13,407 nucleotides of DNA from Gammaproteobacteria bacterium (lineage in GTDB: Bacteria; Pseudomonadota; Gammaproteobacteria; Chromatiales; Sedimenticolaceae): the NCBI GenBank assembly GCA_020445165.1, contig JAGRHE010000067.1:1-13407 (forward strand). The letters are read 5' to 3'. Position 1 is the first letter of the stretch. Every line of letters begins with the position of its first letter. Both the position numbers and the translations under genes were made by a program. Shown here piece by piece: positions 13,226-13,407 of the stretch. Under the pieces are notes generated by a model, which did no database searches, had not been told where the DNA came from, and saw only the letters and a list, made by a program, of their open reading frames with translations.

Positions 13226-13407
13226 ATGAAAATAATCGAAAAAGCTGTTGACAAAATGATGGGGAAGCCGGAGCCGCCGGCTGTACCGAAGTCTCATCAG
13301 CCGCGCAACCCATCCGAGGAAGTCACGCAAGAGCGCGTTGCCGCGGAGGTCCCGTCGAACCGGACATCGTCGTCGCAGGCTGCCGAAGTGCCTGTCGCTC
13401 GAGAAGA
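13226..13407 (+). CDS. Probable XrtA-associated tyrosine autokinase, N-terminus only
   Basis: The frame starts at ATG 13226, 2 bases after the preceding stop, and is still open at the window edge; 60 full codons are visible. The first residues, MKIIEKAVDKMMGKPEPP, resemble the IEKAxxK start of the tyrosine autokinases that follow the chain-length determinant in XrtA/PEP-CTERM loci. The next ~45 residues are Ser-, Glu-, Pro- and Val-rich, a linker before the expected P-loop domain, which is outside the window. The Walker motifs and tyrosine tail cannot be seen, so this rests on the N-terminus and gene order. Confidence 0.6.
   Translation, partial: MKIIEKAVDKMMGKPEPPAVPKSHQPRNPSEEVTQERVAAEVPSNRTSSSQAAEVPVARE

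Overview
The window reads as the chromosome of a GC-rich gammaproteobacterium, probably environmental and with a chemolithotrophic or autotrophic lifestyle. The start holds a PpnN C-terminus with the gammaproteobacterial-type tail. A CbbY-type phosphatase, a nickel-insertion HypA, an ArsJ arsenate-detoxification operon and an XrtA/PEP-CTERM-type exopolysaccharide locus complete the picture. The taxonomic statement is an inference from gene content and style, not from a marker gene. No rRNA, tRNA, CRISPR array, insertion sequence or prophage was seen, and gene density is high with few gaps.

Region 1 (1-2300) is a protein-quality-control locus. After the 3' end of ppnN comes a heat-shock style promoter. 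A short leader follows that folds like a ROSE-type RNA thermometer, then a small heat shock protein (Hsp20), a strong intercistronic stem-loop, a DnaJ-class co-chaperone (CbpA) and its modulator CbpM. Region 2 (2300-5090) is an arsenic operon: an ArsR repressor whose start codon lies inside its own operator, a glyceraldehyde-3-phosphate dehydrogenase, and the ArsJ efflux permease. Together the last two are known to convert arsenate into 1-arseno-3-phosphoglycerate and export it. Region 3 (5050-6200) holds a 343-bp gap, a single-domain PilZ protein and a lone hypA.

Region 4 (6220-7876, minus strand) is a compact transcription unit gluQ, group II truncated haemoglobin, ybjQ, read in that order. 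It is divergent from region 5 (8071-10004): a CbbY-like sugar-bisphosphate phosphatase translationally coupled to a class I/II aminotransferase. The 194-bp divergent gap between regions 4 and 5 holds a 9-bp perfect inverted repeat. Region 6 has cysZ (minus strand), converging on the aminotransferase.

Region 7 (10961 to the end) is divergent from cysZ and begins an exopolysaccharide operon: outer-membrane export lipoprotein, chain-length determinant, and the N-terminus of a probable tyrosine autokinase cut by the window edge.

The most interesting signals are regulatory rather than new protein families: the stacked RpoH-like promoter and ROSE-like leader on hsp20, the 15-bp stem between hsp20 and cbpA, and the probably leaderless, self-overlapping arsR start. 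I did not find convincing evidence of an entirely undescribed protein system. The genes are recognisable families in sensible neighbourhoods.
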